Made by a program: the position numbers and the translations under genes | Source: Novosphingobium barchaimii LL02 | GTDB lineage: Bacteria > Pseudomonadota > Alphaproteobacteria > Sphingomonadales > Sphingomonadaceae | Assembly: GCF_001046635.1 (NCBI RefSeq) | Contig: NZ_KQ130453.1 | Coordinates: 702,040 to 766,039 of the forward strand | Length of the DNA stretch: 64,000 nt | Reading direction: 5' to 3' | Shown: positions 49,763 to 57,868 of the stretch, one piece after another | How positions within the stretch are numbered: the first letter of the stretch is position 1 | Layout of the letters: each line of letters opens with the position of its first letter | The notes under the pieces: model-generated | Database searches by the model: none | Seen by the model: only the letters and a program-made list of their open reading frames with translations | What the model was told of the DNA's origin: nothing

Positions 49763-50664
49763 TGCGCGCCGGAATGCAGGAAGGACAGGCCGACCCCGGC
49801 CTCTACGACTTCAGCCCTTACCGGGACCGCCCGCCATTTTCTTGGCCGGATGGCAAGAAGGTGGCCGTCTGGGTTTCGCCCAATCTCGAATATTACGAGA
49901 TCGATCCCCCCGCGAACCCGCACCGCAAGTCCTGGGCAAAGCCGCACCCCGACGTGGTGGGCTATGCGCACCGCGACCATGCCAACCGCGTGGGCCACTG
50001 GCGCATGGCCGACGTAATGAGCAAGCACGGCTTTCCCGGCTCGGTCAGCCTTTCGGTGGCGCTGTGCCAGCACCACCCTGAAGTCGTGGCGGATGCCAAT
50101 GAGCGCGGCTGGGAATTCTTCAGCCACGGCATTTACAACACCCGCTATTCCTACGGCATGGACGAGGCGCAGGAGCGCGCGATCATCGAGGATTCGATCC
50201 GCACCGTGCGCGAGGCAACCGGCCAGACGATCCGCGGCTGGCTGGCCCCGGCGCTCACCCACACGCCGCGCACGCTGGACCTGATCGCGCAGTACGGGCT
50301 CGACTATACCTGCGACCTCTACCACGACGACCAGCCCCAGCGCGTCAACACAGCGAGCGGTGATCTGATCTCGATGCCCTACAGCCTCGAGGTCAACGAC
50401 CACTACGGTTTCTTCATCTACAACATGAGCCCGCGCGAATATGCGCGGACGCTGATCCGCCAGTACGAACGGCTTGCCGCCGAGCCTTCGGGCACTGTCA
50501 TGTGCATACCGCTGCATTCCTACCTGATCGGCCAGCCGCACCGCATCGGCGCCTTCGAGGAAGTTCTGCGCCACATCGCCGCCGATGGGCGCGCCTGGAT
50601 CACCCGCTCGGGCGACATCGCCGATGCGTGGAGAGCCGTCCACACCGGGGAGCCAGCCGCATGA
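49762..50664 (+). CDS. Polysaccharide-deacetylase-fold hydrolase, PuuE/allantoinase-like (first of pair)
   Basis: The 300-residue product starts within the TGATG overlap. It has the NodB-type barrel as found in PuuE: KKVAVWVSPNLEYYE at the first strand, WEFFSHGIYNTRYSYGM, IRGWLAPALTHTPRTLDLIA, and the late PLHSYLIGQPHRIGAF. The TFDD and HxxxH zinc-ligand motifs of true polysaccharide deacetylases are missing, as in the metal-independent PuuE allantoinases that open a hydantoin ring. A C-N bond hydrolase acting on a cyclic amide is thus more likely than a sugar deacetylase. It overlaps its downstream paralogue by ATGA. No signal peptide. Confidence 0.8.
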   Translation: MRAGMQEGQADPGLYDFSPYRDRPPFSWPDGKKVAVWVSPNLEYYEIDPPANPHRKSWAKPHPDVVGYAHRDHANRVGHWRMADVMSKHGFPGSVSLSVALCQHHPEVVADANERGWEFFSHGIYNTRYSYGMDEAQERAIIEDSIRTVREATGQTIRGWLAPALTHTPRTLDLIAQYGLDYTCDLYHDDQPQRVNTASGDLISMPYSLEVNDHYGFFIYNMSPREYARTLIRQYERLAAEPSGTVMCIPLHSYLIGQPHRIGAFEEVLRHIAADGRAWITRSGDIADAWRAVHTGEPAA

Positions 50665-51578
50665 CCCTCGACCCCAGCTATCTCGAATACCCCAGGCGCG
50701 CCCTGGGCTACGACCACGGGCTTTATCCCTATTCCGCCCTGCCGGACCGCAAACCGCTGGCATGGCCCGGCAGCAAGAGCGTTGCGACCTGGATCGTCGT
50801 CAGCCTCGAATGGTTCCCGATCACGCCAAGCGACACGCCCTTCCGGGCGCCGGGGCACATGCAGACCGCCTATCCCGACTACCGGCACTATACTTCGCGC
50901 GAATATGGTACGCGCGTCGGCTTCTACCGTCTGCTCGATGCTTTCGCCAAGGCGGGCGTCAAGGTTTCGGTCGCGGCGAATGGCGCCATCGCCCAGCGCT
51001 ACCCCTCGATCATCCGCGACGTGGCGGAGGCCGGGCACGAAGTGATCGCCCATTCCACCGACATGAACGGCACAATCGCCTCCACCCTGCCGGTGGAGGA
51101 CGAACGCGCCCTCATCCGGGACAGCATCGCTGCGCTTTGCGACGTGACGGGCGCGGCCCCGCGCGGCTGGCTCTCCATCGCCCGCTCGCAAAGCTTCGCC
51201 ACGCCCGACCTGCTGGTCGAAGCCGGGATCGAATATTGCTGCGACTGGGCGAACGACGAACTGCCTTGGGCCTTCGCCAATGGCCTCGTCAATCTGCCTT
51301 TGAACCACGAATTGTCGGACCGACAGATCCTCAACGTCCAGCAGCAGTCGGTAGACAGCTACGCTGAGCAGATGCTCGACGCGCACGACTGGCTGAGCAC
51401 CGAAGCCGAAGCGCAAGGCGGCGCACGCCTGCTGCCGCTGCACCTCACACCCTACATCATGGGTCTTCCCTACCGCATGGACGCCTTCGAGCGCCTGCTG
51501 GCAGAACTCGCCGCGCGCCCCCAGACATGGTTCGCGCGCGGATCGGACATTCTCGACAGCTTCAGGAGTCAAATGTGA
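50661..51578 (+). CDS. Polysaccharide-deacetylase-fold hydrolase, PuuE/allantoinase-like (second of pair)
   Basis: The ATG at 50661 overlaps the preceding stop, giving 305 residues; the longer frame is not used. The layout parallels its upstream neighbour: SVATWIVVSLEWFPI, HEVIAHSTDMNGTIAS, PRGWLSIARSQSFATPDLLVEAGIEY and LPLHLTPYIMGLPYRMDAFERLL. Again the zinc-ligand motifs of NodB enzymes are absent. The two are old paralogues that may act on successive ring or amide intermediates or form a hetero-oligomer. It is followed by a GTG-started dehydrogenase gene overlapping its stop. Confidence 0.8.
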   Translation: MTLDPSYLEYPRRALGYDHGLYPYSALPDRKPLAWPGSKSVATWIVVSLEWFPITPSDTPFRAPGHMQTAYPDYRHYTSREYGTRVGFYRLLDAFAKAGVKVSVAANGAIAQRYPSIIRDVAEAGHEVIAHSTDMNGTIASTLPVEDERALIRDSIAALCDVTGAAPRGWLSIARSQSFATPDLLVEAGIEYCCDWANDELPWAFANGLVNLPLNHELSDRQILNVQQQSVDSYAEQMLDAHDWLSTEAEAQGGARLLPLHLTPYIMGLPYRMDAFERLLAELAARPQTWFARGSDILDSFRSQM

Positions 51579-52588
51579 AAGCCTATCAGCTCGGCGCCCA
51601 GACCGGATTGTCCTCGCTCACCCCCGTCACCCGCCCCGATCCCGTGGCCGGTCCCGGTGAAGCGGTGCTCAAGGTCCGCTATGTTTCGCTCAACAACCGC
51701 GACCTGCAAATCCTCGAAGGCCGCTACGGCGCGAAGAAGCCGGAAGACCGCGTGCCCTTTTCCGAAGGCATCGGCGAAGTTGTCGCACTCGGCGAAGGTG
51801 CGACCGGCATCGCCGTGGGCGACCGCGCGGTACTTTCGCACTTCATCGCCTGGGGCGACGGGCCGTTCGACATGCGCTACTTCGGGGCCGACGTCGGCAT
51901 CACCCAGGACGGCTGGATGGCTGAATACCTGAAGGTCCCCGCATCCGCGCTTGTCCGCGTGCCCGAGAGCCTGGCCGATGAACAGGCTGCCGCGCTGGCC
52001 GCCGCAACGCTGACAGCATGGCATGCGGTCGCCGAAGTGGGCCAGGTCAAGGCGGGCGATCTTGTGGTCGCGCTGGGCACCGGCGGCGTCGCGATGGCCG
52101 CGCTGCAGATCGCCAAGGCCAACGGCGCTTTCGTTGCCATCACCTCGTCCAGCGACGAGAAGCTCGAACAGGCCCGCAAGGCTGGCGCCGACTTTACGGT
52201 GAACTACAGCAAAAACCCCGACTGGGCAGCCGAACTGATGAAGCAGACCGGCGGTCGCGGGGCCGACATCGTCGTCGAGACCGGCGGCCAGCACACCCTG
52301 CCGCAATCAATCAACGCCTGCGCGGTCAATGCCCGCATCGTCATTGTCGGCGCGGGCTCAGCTGACGGACCGTTGCCGAACTACGGCGCGATCATCGGCA
52401 AGAACCTTGTCATCAAGGGCATCGCCGCAGGCAGCCGCGGCATGCTGGTGCGCCTGCTGCGCGCCATGGAAGCCAACCCCTTTTCCCCGATGGTAGACCG
52501 CGTGTTCGGTTTCGACGAGGCTGTGGCCGCCTGCGAATACCTGAAGTCGGGCAGCCACCTAGGCAAAGTGCTGATCCGCGTTTCCTGA
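51575..52588 (+). CDS. Medium-chain dehydrogenase/quinone-oxidoreductase-type protein (GTG start)
   Basis: The start is GTG at 51575, overlapping the previous stop (GTGA) with AGGAG six bases upstream; product 337 residues. The GroES-like N-terminal domain (PGEAVLKVRYVSLNNRDLQILEGRYG) lacks the usual zinc cysteines. The NAD(P)-binding domain has VVALGTGGVAMAALQIAKANGA and the end KSGSHLGKVLIRVS. It belongs to the zinc-free quinone-oxidoreductase/enoyl-reductase branch of the MDR superfamily. It could reduce an activated double bond or oxidise an alcohol formed in the pathway. Last gene before a strong terminator. Confidence 0.87.
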   Translation: MKAYQLGAQTGLSSLTPVTRPDPVAGPGEAVLKVRYVSLNNRDLQILEGRYGAKKPEDRVPFSEGIGEVVALGEGATGIAVGDRAVLSHFIAWGDGPFDMRYFGADVGITQDGWMAEYLKVPASALVRVPESLADEQAAALAAATLTAWHAVAEVGQVKAGDLVVALGTGGVAMAALQIAKANGAFVAITSSSDEKLEQARKAGADFTVNYSKNPDWAAELMKQTGGRGADIVVETGGQHTLPQSINACAVNARIVIVGAGSADGPLPNYGAIIGKNLVIKGIAAGSRGMLVRLLRAMEANPFSPMVDRVFGFDEAVAACEYLKSGSHLGKVLIRVS

Positions 52589-52608
52589 TCAGTCAGGCAA
52601 TCGCATGC

Positions 52609-52642
52609 AAAACGCCGGTCCGCCAATGCGGGCCGGCGTTTT
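52609..52642. terminator. Bidirectional intrinsic terminator between convergent operons
   Basis: AAAACGCCGG (52609-52618) pairs with CCGGCGTTTT (52633-52642). An inner stem CCGC-CAAT-GCGG continues it, with one G-T pair, to about 15 bp. The A-run on one side and T-run on the other make it work in both directions, ending the dehydrogenase and GntR transcripts. Confidence 0.88.
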
Positions 52643-52645
52643 CGT

Positions 52646-53476
52646 TCAATCGCCGCCGGGGTTTTGCAGGTCCATGCGGATGTTGAAGCGGTCTGAGCGG
52701 TAATGCGCGTAAGTGCGCAGGAACGGCTTGTCCTGCCCATCGTAGACCGTGCGCGTGATCCGCAGGATGGCGGAAAGCGGCTCGACGTTAAGCCGCTCCA
52801 CGCAGAGCACGTCGGCCAGCATCGCGCCGATGGTCTGCTCGGCGTGCTTGGCGCGGAAGCCCGCGTCGTCCAGCAGTTTCAGGATCGGCGCGCGTACCAG
52901 CGAATTCTCGTTGACGATCGCCTCCAGCGCGCCCGGCACATAGCTGACGACGTAGCCGATCGGCACGCCGTCGAGGCAGCGCACGCGCACTGCGCGGATC
53001 ACGTCGGCGCCTACTTCGAGTTGCAGCGCGCTGGCGACGGTGGCGGTCGCCTCACGTTTTTCCACCGAGATGACGTTGACGGTGGTGCCTTGTCCCAGCG
53101 CCAGCAGGGAATCCACAGCCTGGTTGATGTTCGCCTCAAGCGGTTTGGCGGGAGACTTGAACACCACCCGCGTGCCAAGGCGGCGCTTGCGCTCGACGTA
53201 GTTCTGATCGGCCAGATCGTTCAGCACCCGGCGCGCGGTGATCCGCGATACGCTGTAGAATTCGGATACCTCGGCCTCGGTCGGCATGGCGCTGCCATAA
53301 GGCCGCTGGCCGCTGAGAATCTCGTCGCGCAGCATCAGGTAGATCTGGTGATAGAGCGGCACTGCCGTTGCGCGGTCGAGCACGTATTTCCCCCGGAAGG
53401 CCGATTCGGAACTTTCACGCGGCGCGCTGGAATTCCGGCTTTCCCTGCTATTCGGGGCCAGCCCCTGCTTAGTCAA
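52646..53476 (-). CDS. GntR-family (HutC subfamily) regulator of the catabolic region, TTG start
   Basis: The likely start is TTG at 53476: it overlaps the upstream transporter stop (TTGA) and has GGGAGGAG eight bases before it. The in-frame ATG at 53497 has no ribosome site. The product has 276 residues. The winged helix reads AVPLYHQIYLMLRDEILSG, PTEAEVSEFYSVSRITARRV and LNDLADQNYVERKRRLGTRV. The C-terminal UTRA ligand domain includes DVIRAVRVRCLDGVPIGYVVSYVP and ILRITRTVYDGQ, typical of HutC/FarR regulators. Being in an operon behind operator B, it probably represses itself and the three units bearing the shared palindrome. Confidence 0.9.
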   Translation of the reverse strand: MTKQGLAPNSRESRNSSAPRESSESAFRGKYVLDRATAVPLYHQIYLMLRDEILSGQRPYGSAMPTEAEVSEFYSVSRITARRVLNDLADQNYVERKRRLGTRVVFKSPAKPLEANINQAVDSLLALGQGTTVNVISVEKREATATVASALQLEVGADVIRAVRVRCLDGVPIGYVVSYVPGALEAIVNENSLVRAPILKLLDDAGFRAKHAEQTIGAMLADVLCVERLNVEPLSAILRITRTVYDGQDKPFLRTYAHYRSDRFNIRMDLQNPGGD

Positions 53477-54720
53477 GCCGCAGGCTCCTCCCGCCATATC
53501 GGATAACGGCCCATGGCAAGCAGCGATATTCCTCCCGCCACAAGGCAGCCGACCCCGGCCATCAGCGCGACGTCGTATCGCCCCATCGTATCGAAGGCCC
53601 AGCCATAGACCACCGGCCCAAGCCCGCCGCCGAACGCGATTACGGTGTAGAAACAGCCATAGATCGTCCCATAGTTGCGGCGACCGAAATAGCGGGCGAT
53701 CAGGTAGGCCAGCAGGTCGAACTCGAAACCCGCACCAAGCCCCAGCGCGATCACCGAAAGCACCGCGTGAGAGGTATCCACCTGCGGCTGGGCGAGCATG
53801 AAGCTACCCAGCGCCGGCATGGCGAGGATCACCAGCGCGCAGCCCGGCGCCCAGAACCGGTCCAGCAGCCAGCCCCCGATCACGCGCCCGGCGATCACTG
53901 AAAGCCCGAACCCGGCGGTGATCGCACCGATCTCCGCCAGCGCGAAGTGTCGGGTCTTGAGGATGTTTTCGAGATTGGGCGTCGGCGCGGTGAGCGCGAA
54001 GGCAATCAGCAGGAATGCAAAGGTCATTACCCAAAAACGGCGGTCATGCAGCGCCTCGCGCAGCGTCGCCCCGCCTTCCACGATGGCCGGGGCTGTACTG
54101 TTAATTGCCGCCCTCTCCCCGCGTTCACGAAACAGCAGCGCTACAACCGGCACGCCGACCACGATAGGCAGCGCACCAATCACCACGAAGGCGGTGCGCC
54201 ACCCGAAATCGCCGATCAGCCACGCGGCGAAAGGCTTGACCAGAAACCCGGTAATGCCCGTGCCGGTGCTGGCGACGCCGATCGCGAGCCCGCGATGTTT
54301 CTCGAACCAGCCGTTGACGGTGTAAGTCCAGGTCGCCGTCAGCGTGCCCGCGCCCACCACCGACATCAGCATCCACTGGGCGTAATAGATCCAGAGGTTA
54401 CCGTTGCTGAGCGACAGGCTCATGAAGGTCAGCCCGAACAGCACCAACGAAACCAGCGCCACCGGACGCGGCCCAAACCGGTCAACCGCGAAGCCGGCCA
54501 TCGGCCCGGTCGCCATGACCACCAACGACTGCACGGTAATCGCGCCCATCAGCGAGGCGAATGTCCACCCGAACGCGCTCTGAAGCTCCGGCGCGAACAT
54601 GCCGACGGTGTAGAACGGCAGCGGACTGAGCCCCATCGCCAGCCCGATCATGGCCGCGAAGACCACCACCCAGCCCGCACGTCCATCGCGTGGTTGCAGA
54701 GCCGATGAAGGGGATTCCAT
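53473..54720 (-). CDS. MFS transporter, oxalate/formate-antiporter-like
   Basis: The ATG at 54720 with GAGGT upstream is chosen over a GTG five codons earlier; product 415 residues. It has twelve membrane helices with GWVVVFAAMIGLAMGLSPLPFY, GPMAGFAVDRFGPRPVALVS and VNGWFEKHRGLAIGVASTGTG. It is clearly paralogous to the transporter at 45377-46642: same motif spacing and the same ending (GRYP). A duplicated carrier in one region suggests uptake of two related compounds or uptake plus export. It is first in an operon with the GntR gene and diverges from the hydrolase gene across operator B. Confidence 0.88.
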   Translation of the reverse strand: MESPSSALQPRDGRAGWVVVFAAMIGLAMGLSPLPFYTVGMFAPELQSAFGWTFASLMGAITVQSLVVMATGPMAGFAVDRFGPRPVALVSLVLFGLTFMSLSLSNGNLWIYYAQWMLMSVVGAGTLTATWTYTVNGWFEKHRGLAIGVASTGTGITGFLVKPFAAWLIGDFGWRTAFVVIGALPIVVGVPVVALLFRERGERAAINSTAPAIVEGGATLREALHDRRFWVMTFAFLLIAFALTAPTPNLENILKTRHFALAEIGAITAGFGLSVIAGRVIGGWLLDRFWAPGCALVILAMPALGSFMLAQPQVDTSHAVLSVIALGLGAGFEFDLLAYLIARYFGRRNYGTIYGCFYTVIAFGGGLGPVVYGWAFDTMGRYDVALMAGVGCLVAGGISLLAMGRYPIWREEPAA

Positions 54721-54799
54721 GGTGTTCGACCTCACTCTTTATCGCCTGTCGGAGGGGGTGTCCCGGGTACTGGACAAGTCATCGATCCTGACACAGTAT

Positions 54800-54819
54800 T
54801 CGTTATAGAGATATAACAT
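54800..54819. promoter_or_regulatory. Putative GntR operator B (divergent promoter)
   Basis: TCGTTATAGA (54800-54809) and GATATAACAT (54810-54819) form a 20-bp palindrome with a core GTTATA/TATAAC. It lies 80 bases before the transporter-gntR operon and 20 bases before the hydrolase operon, whose ribosome site AAAGGA follows. Half-sites match operators A and C (WTGWTATA). Confidence 0.72.
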
Positions 54820-54839
54820 ATTGCCAAAGGACGGGCCGC

Positions 54840-56528
54840 ATGACCACCACGACCGCCGAGGGAATTGAGCGCCACTACGTGACCACGCAGGGCCGGCAGG
54901 TTCACTACCGGGTTTGCGGCCAGGGCCCGGCGGTTGTCCTGCTGCATGATTCCCCGCGATCCTCGCGGTTGCACAGTCCAGCGATGAAAATGCTCGCCAG
55001 CCGGTTTCGGGTCTTCGCGCTCGACACCCCGGGCTATGGCAATTCGGACCCTTTGACGGCGACCGAACCAACCATTCTTGATTTCGCCGAGGCGCTTGGC
55101 GAAACGCTGGCGGCCTTGGGGCTTGAACGCGCTCCGCTTTACGCAACACACACCGGCGCCAAGATCGCGCTGGCCCTCGCTGCGCGCGGCGGCAAGATGC
55201 CGCTGCTGGTGCTGGACGGTTTGTCGATCCCCGATGCTCCGGCGCCGGAGACCTTCATTTCCGCCTATATGCGTCCGTTCCAGCCCGATGCCAGCGGTGC
55301 ATATCTCGCTGCGGAATGGGTCCATGTGCGCGATATGCTGCGTTGGTTCCCGTGGTTCTCGCACGAAGCCAAAAGCCGCATCGCCATGGACTCGCCCAGC
55401 GCGGAATGGCTCGAAGACTACGGCATCGATCTCTTCAGCGCCGGCCCGCACTATTCCTGCGCCTATGCCGCCGCGATGCGCTGGAGCCCATGGGAGGATC
55501 TGCTGGCCGTCAAGGTCCCCACCCTTGTAGCCGCCAAGAGTGACGATGTGCTTTACGCCTACCTCGACAAGGTCCCCACGGACCACAACCCCAGTCTTTC
55601 GGTCGAACGCCTCGGCAGCGACCGCGGCGAATGGCTGGACTGGCTGGCGGAAAGGCTGACGCAGGCGGCAACTGCCGCTGCGCCAGCCTCGCCCCCCACA
55701 CAGCACGAGGCACAGCGCGGCTATGTGGACCTGCCACAAGGGCAGCTCCACTGGCGCAGGGGCGGCTCACAACAAGGGCGCACGGCGCTGATCCTCTCCG
55801 CCCCGACCACGCTGGAAGCGCTGGACTGGGCGTGCGAACTCGGCGCCGAGCGTCCGACTTTAGTGCCCGACCTACCCGGCTTCGGGGATTCCGACCCTCT
55901 TCCCGAACCATGCGCCGATGCCGTGGCCGATTGCCTTGCCCTGTTGATCGAACGCCTGGGATGCGGCCCGGTGGACGTAGTCGCAATCGATCTCGCGGCG
56001 CCGATCGGCGCAAGGCTGGCGGCCCGCCACCCCGCGCTCATAAACGCTCTGACCATTAACGGCGCGCCGCCGCTGGGCGCTGCCGCCGCAGCGACTATGC
56101 GGGCGGCAACCTCTCCGCAGATCGCCTTCGACGCTCATGCCGGCAGCCACCTCCACCGCGCATGGCACATGTTGCGCGACAGTCAGGTGCAATGGCCCTG
56201 GTACGATCTCTCGCAGCAGGCCGCGCGCAAGACCGGCGTTCTGCCCGACCCTATGGCCATGCTGGCGGCCCTGACCGGAATACTAAAGCAGCGCCAGCAT
56301 TTCGGGCAAGCTGCCGATGCCGCACTCGGCGCGTGTGAAGCGGCAAGCTGGGCCGAAGTGAGCGTCCCGGCGCTAGTCTGCCTGGGCGACGATCCCGCGC
56401 AGCGCGAGGCACCCGAAATCGCCGCGCTCATGCCTCAAGCCAGGACGCTCCAACTGCCCTCCGACCGCGCGCAGGCCGCCGCGCTGCTGCTCGCCGCAAT
56501 GGGCGCGCACCTCGCGGTGGCCTCGTGA
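54840..56528 (+). CDS. Tandem alpha/beta-hydrolase fusion protein with atypical nucleophile elbows
   Basis: A protein of 562 residues made of two alpha/beta-hydrolase domains (about 1-285 and 295-560). Domain 1 has the oxyanion loop LLHDSPRSS, the LDTPGYGNSD strand and the elbow YATHTGAKIA, in which H104 occupies the nucleophile position instead of Ser/Asp/Cys. Domain 2 has LVPDLPGFGDSDPL and the elbow VAIDLAAPIG, with aspartate at that position and weaker conservation. A hydrolase-type reaction or a cofactor-free ring cleavage/lyase reaction is possible; the second domain may be structural. The neighbouring hydrolase at 60905 shares the His elbow. First gene of a plus-strand operon behind operator B. 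Confidence 0.82.
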   Translation: MTTTTAEGIERHYVTTQGRQVHYRVCGQGPAVVLLHDSPRSSRLHSPAMKMLASRFRVFALDTPGYGNSDPLTATEPTILDFAEALGETLAALGLERAPLYATHTGAKIALALAARGGKMPLLVLDGLSIPDAPAPETFISAYMRPFQPDASGAYLAAEWVHVRDMLRWFPWFSHEAKSRIAMDSPSAEWLEDYGIDLFSAGPHYSCAYAAAMRWSPWEDLLAVKVPTLVAAKSDDVLYAYLDKVPTDHNPSLSVERLGSDRGEWLDWLAERLTQAATAAAPASPPTQHEAQRGYVDLPQGQLHWRRGGSQQGRTALILSAPTTLEALDWACELGAERPTLVPDLPGFGDSDPLPEPCADAVADCLALLIERLGCGPVDVVAIDLAAPIGARLAARHPALINALTINGAPPLGAAAAATMRAATSPQIAFDAHAGSHLHRAWHMLRDSQVQWPWYDLSQQAARKTGVLPDPMAMLAALTGILKQRQHFGQAADAALGACEAASWAEVSVPALVCLGDDPAQREAPEIAALMPQARTLQLPSDRAQAAALLLAAMGAHLAVAS

Positions 56529-57868
56529 CCCAGGCCGCCACCGAGGCTGCGGTGTGGCCGCGGCGGTCCTATGCCTGGTACGTCCTTGCCCTGCTGACGC
56601 TTGCCTACGCGCTGGCGATCCTCGACCGCGTTTCGATTGCGCTGCTGATCGAACCGCTGCAAAAATCGCTGGCGATCGACGACACCCAGTTCGGTCTGCT
56701 GCAAGGCATGGCGTTCAGTGTCGTCTACAGCGTCCTTGGGCTCCCTCTGGGTATGCTCAGCGACCGGTCCAGGCGCGTGCCGTTGCTGCTGGGCGGACTT
56801 ACCTTATGGAGCCTCGCCACCATCGGCTGCTCGTTTGCCTCGACCTTCCACGAACTGTTCCTTGCGCGCATGATGGTGGGTGTGGGCGAAGCCGCGCTGG
56901 TCCCGGTGGCGACCTCGCTGATCGCCGATTACTTTACGCCGGGCGTCCGGCCCAAGGCTTACGGCCTGTTCGTGACCGGCAGCTCGCTCGGCACAGCGGC
57001 GGCGATGGCCCTGGGCGGCCTGTTCCTCGACTGGGCGGACGGGTTGATCGCCTCGCTGCCCGCGATCTTCGGCCATATGCAGGCATGGCAAGTGGTCTTC
57101 GTACTGTGCGGAGCGCCGGGGCTGGTGCTGGCACTGCTCCTGCTGTTGACGGTGCGCGAACCTGCACGCCAAGGCAGCACGCAGGCCTCCCAGCCGTTAA
57201 GCCTTCGCCCGATCCTGCACCTCTTCGCCCAGCGGCCCGGTGCCTTCGCGCTGTTCATGCTGGGTTCGGTCCTCAACCTCGTCTGCGTCTACGCCATCGT
57301 TGGCTGGTTTCCCGCATTGTTCATCAGGGTCCATGGCTGGGGCGCGGCGGAAACAGGCAAGATACTGGGCACATACGGCCTACCGGTGTCGGTCTTTGCG
57401 GCGGTGAACAGTGGCTGGGTCATCGCCTGGCTGGCGCGGCGCGGCCACAAGGATGCGCCGATCCTGTGCGCAATGGGCTGCGCGGCTTCGATGGCGGTGT
57501 TCGGCACGCTATCGTGCCTCGCCCCGAGCGGCAGCCTGGCGCTGACCGGATACCTGCTCAACGCGCTGTTTCTCAACTGGAACACCTCGGCGGTCTATTC
57601 GGGCTTTGCGCAGATCACCCCCAACCATCTGCGCGCGCAGGTTATGGCGCTGCAGACGATAGCCTCGGGCCTCGTCGCGCTGACGGCGGGCAATTTCATC
57701 GTCGGCTTCCTGTCCGACACCGTATTCACCGGAAGGACCGGCATCGCATGGTCGCTCGGCAGCGTATTCTTCGCCTGCGGGCTCGGCGCCTTCTTCGTGC
57801 TCATGGCGGCAAGACGCAGTTTCCGCAAAGCCGCCGCCGATCTCGCCGCCCTGGAGCCTGCCCGATGA
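56525..57868 (+). CDS. MFS transporter, spinster/aromatic-acid type (GTG start)
   Basis: The start is GTG at 56525, overlapping the hydrolase stop (GTGA). The product of 447 residues has twelve membrane helices. Motifs are YVLALLTLAYALAILDRVSIALL in helix 1, LPLGMLSDRSRRVPLL in loop 2-3 and FLARMMVGVGEAALVPVATSLIADYF in helix 4-5, the pattern of the spinster-like branch abundant in sphingomonad catabolic clusters. It moves an unknown organic compound across the inner membrane with protons. Its stop overlaps the start of the FAD oxidase gene (ATGA). Confidence 0.87.
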   Translation: MTQAATEAAVWPRRSYAWYVLALLTLAYALAILDRVSIALLIEPLQKSLAIDDTQFGLLQGMAFSVVYSVLGLPLGMLSDRSRRVPLLLGGLTLWSLATIGCSFASTFHELFLARMMVGVGEAALVPVATSLIADYFTPGVRPKAYGLFVTGSSLGTAAAMALGGLFLDWADGLIASLPAIFGHMQAWQVVFVLCGAPGLVLALLLLLTVREPARQGSTQASQPLSLRPILHLFAQRPGAFALFMLGSVLNLVCVYAIVGWFPALFIRVHGWGAAETGKILGTYGLPVSVFAAVNSGWVIAWLARRGHKDAPILCAMGCAASMAVFGTLSCLAPSGSLALTGYLLNALFLNWNTSAVYSGFAQITPNHLRAQVMALQTIASGLVALTAGNFIVGFLSDTVFTGRTGIAWSLGSVFFACGLGAFFVLMAARRSFRKAAADLAALEPAR

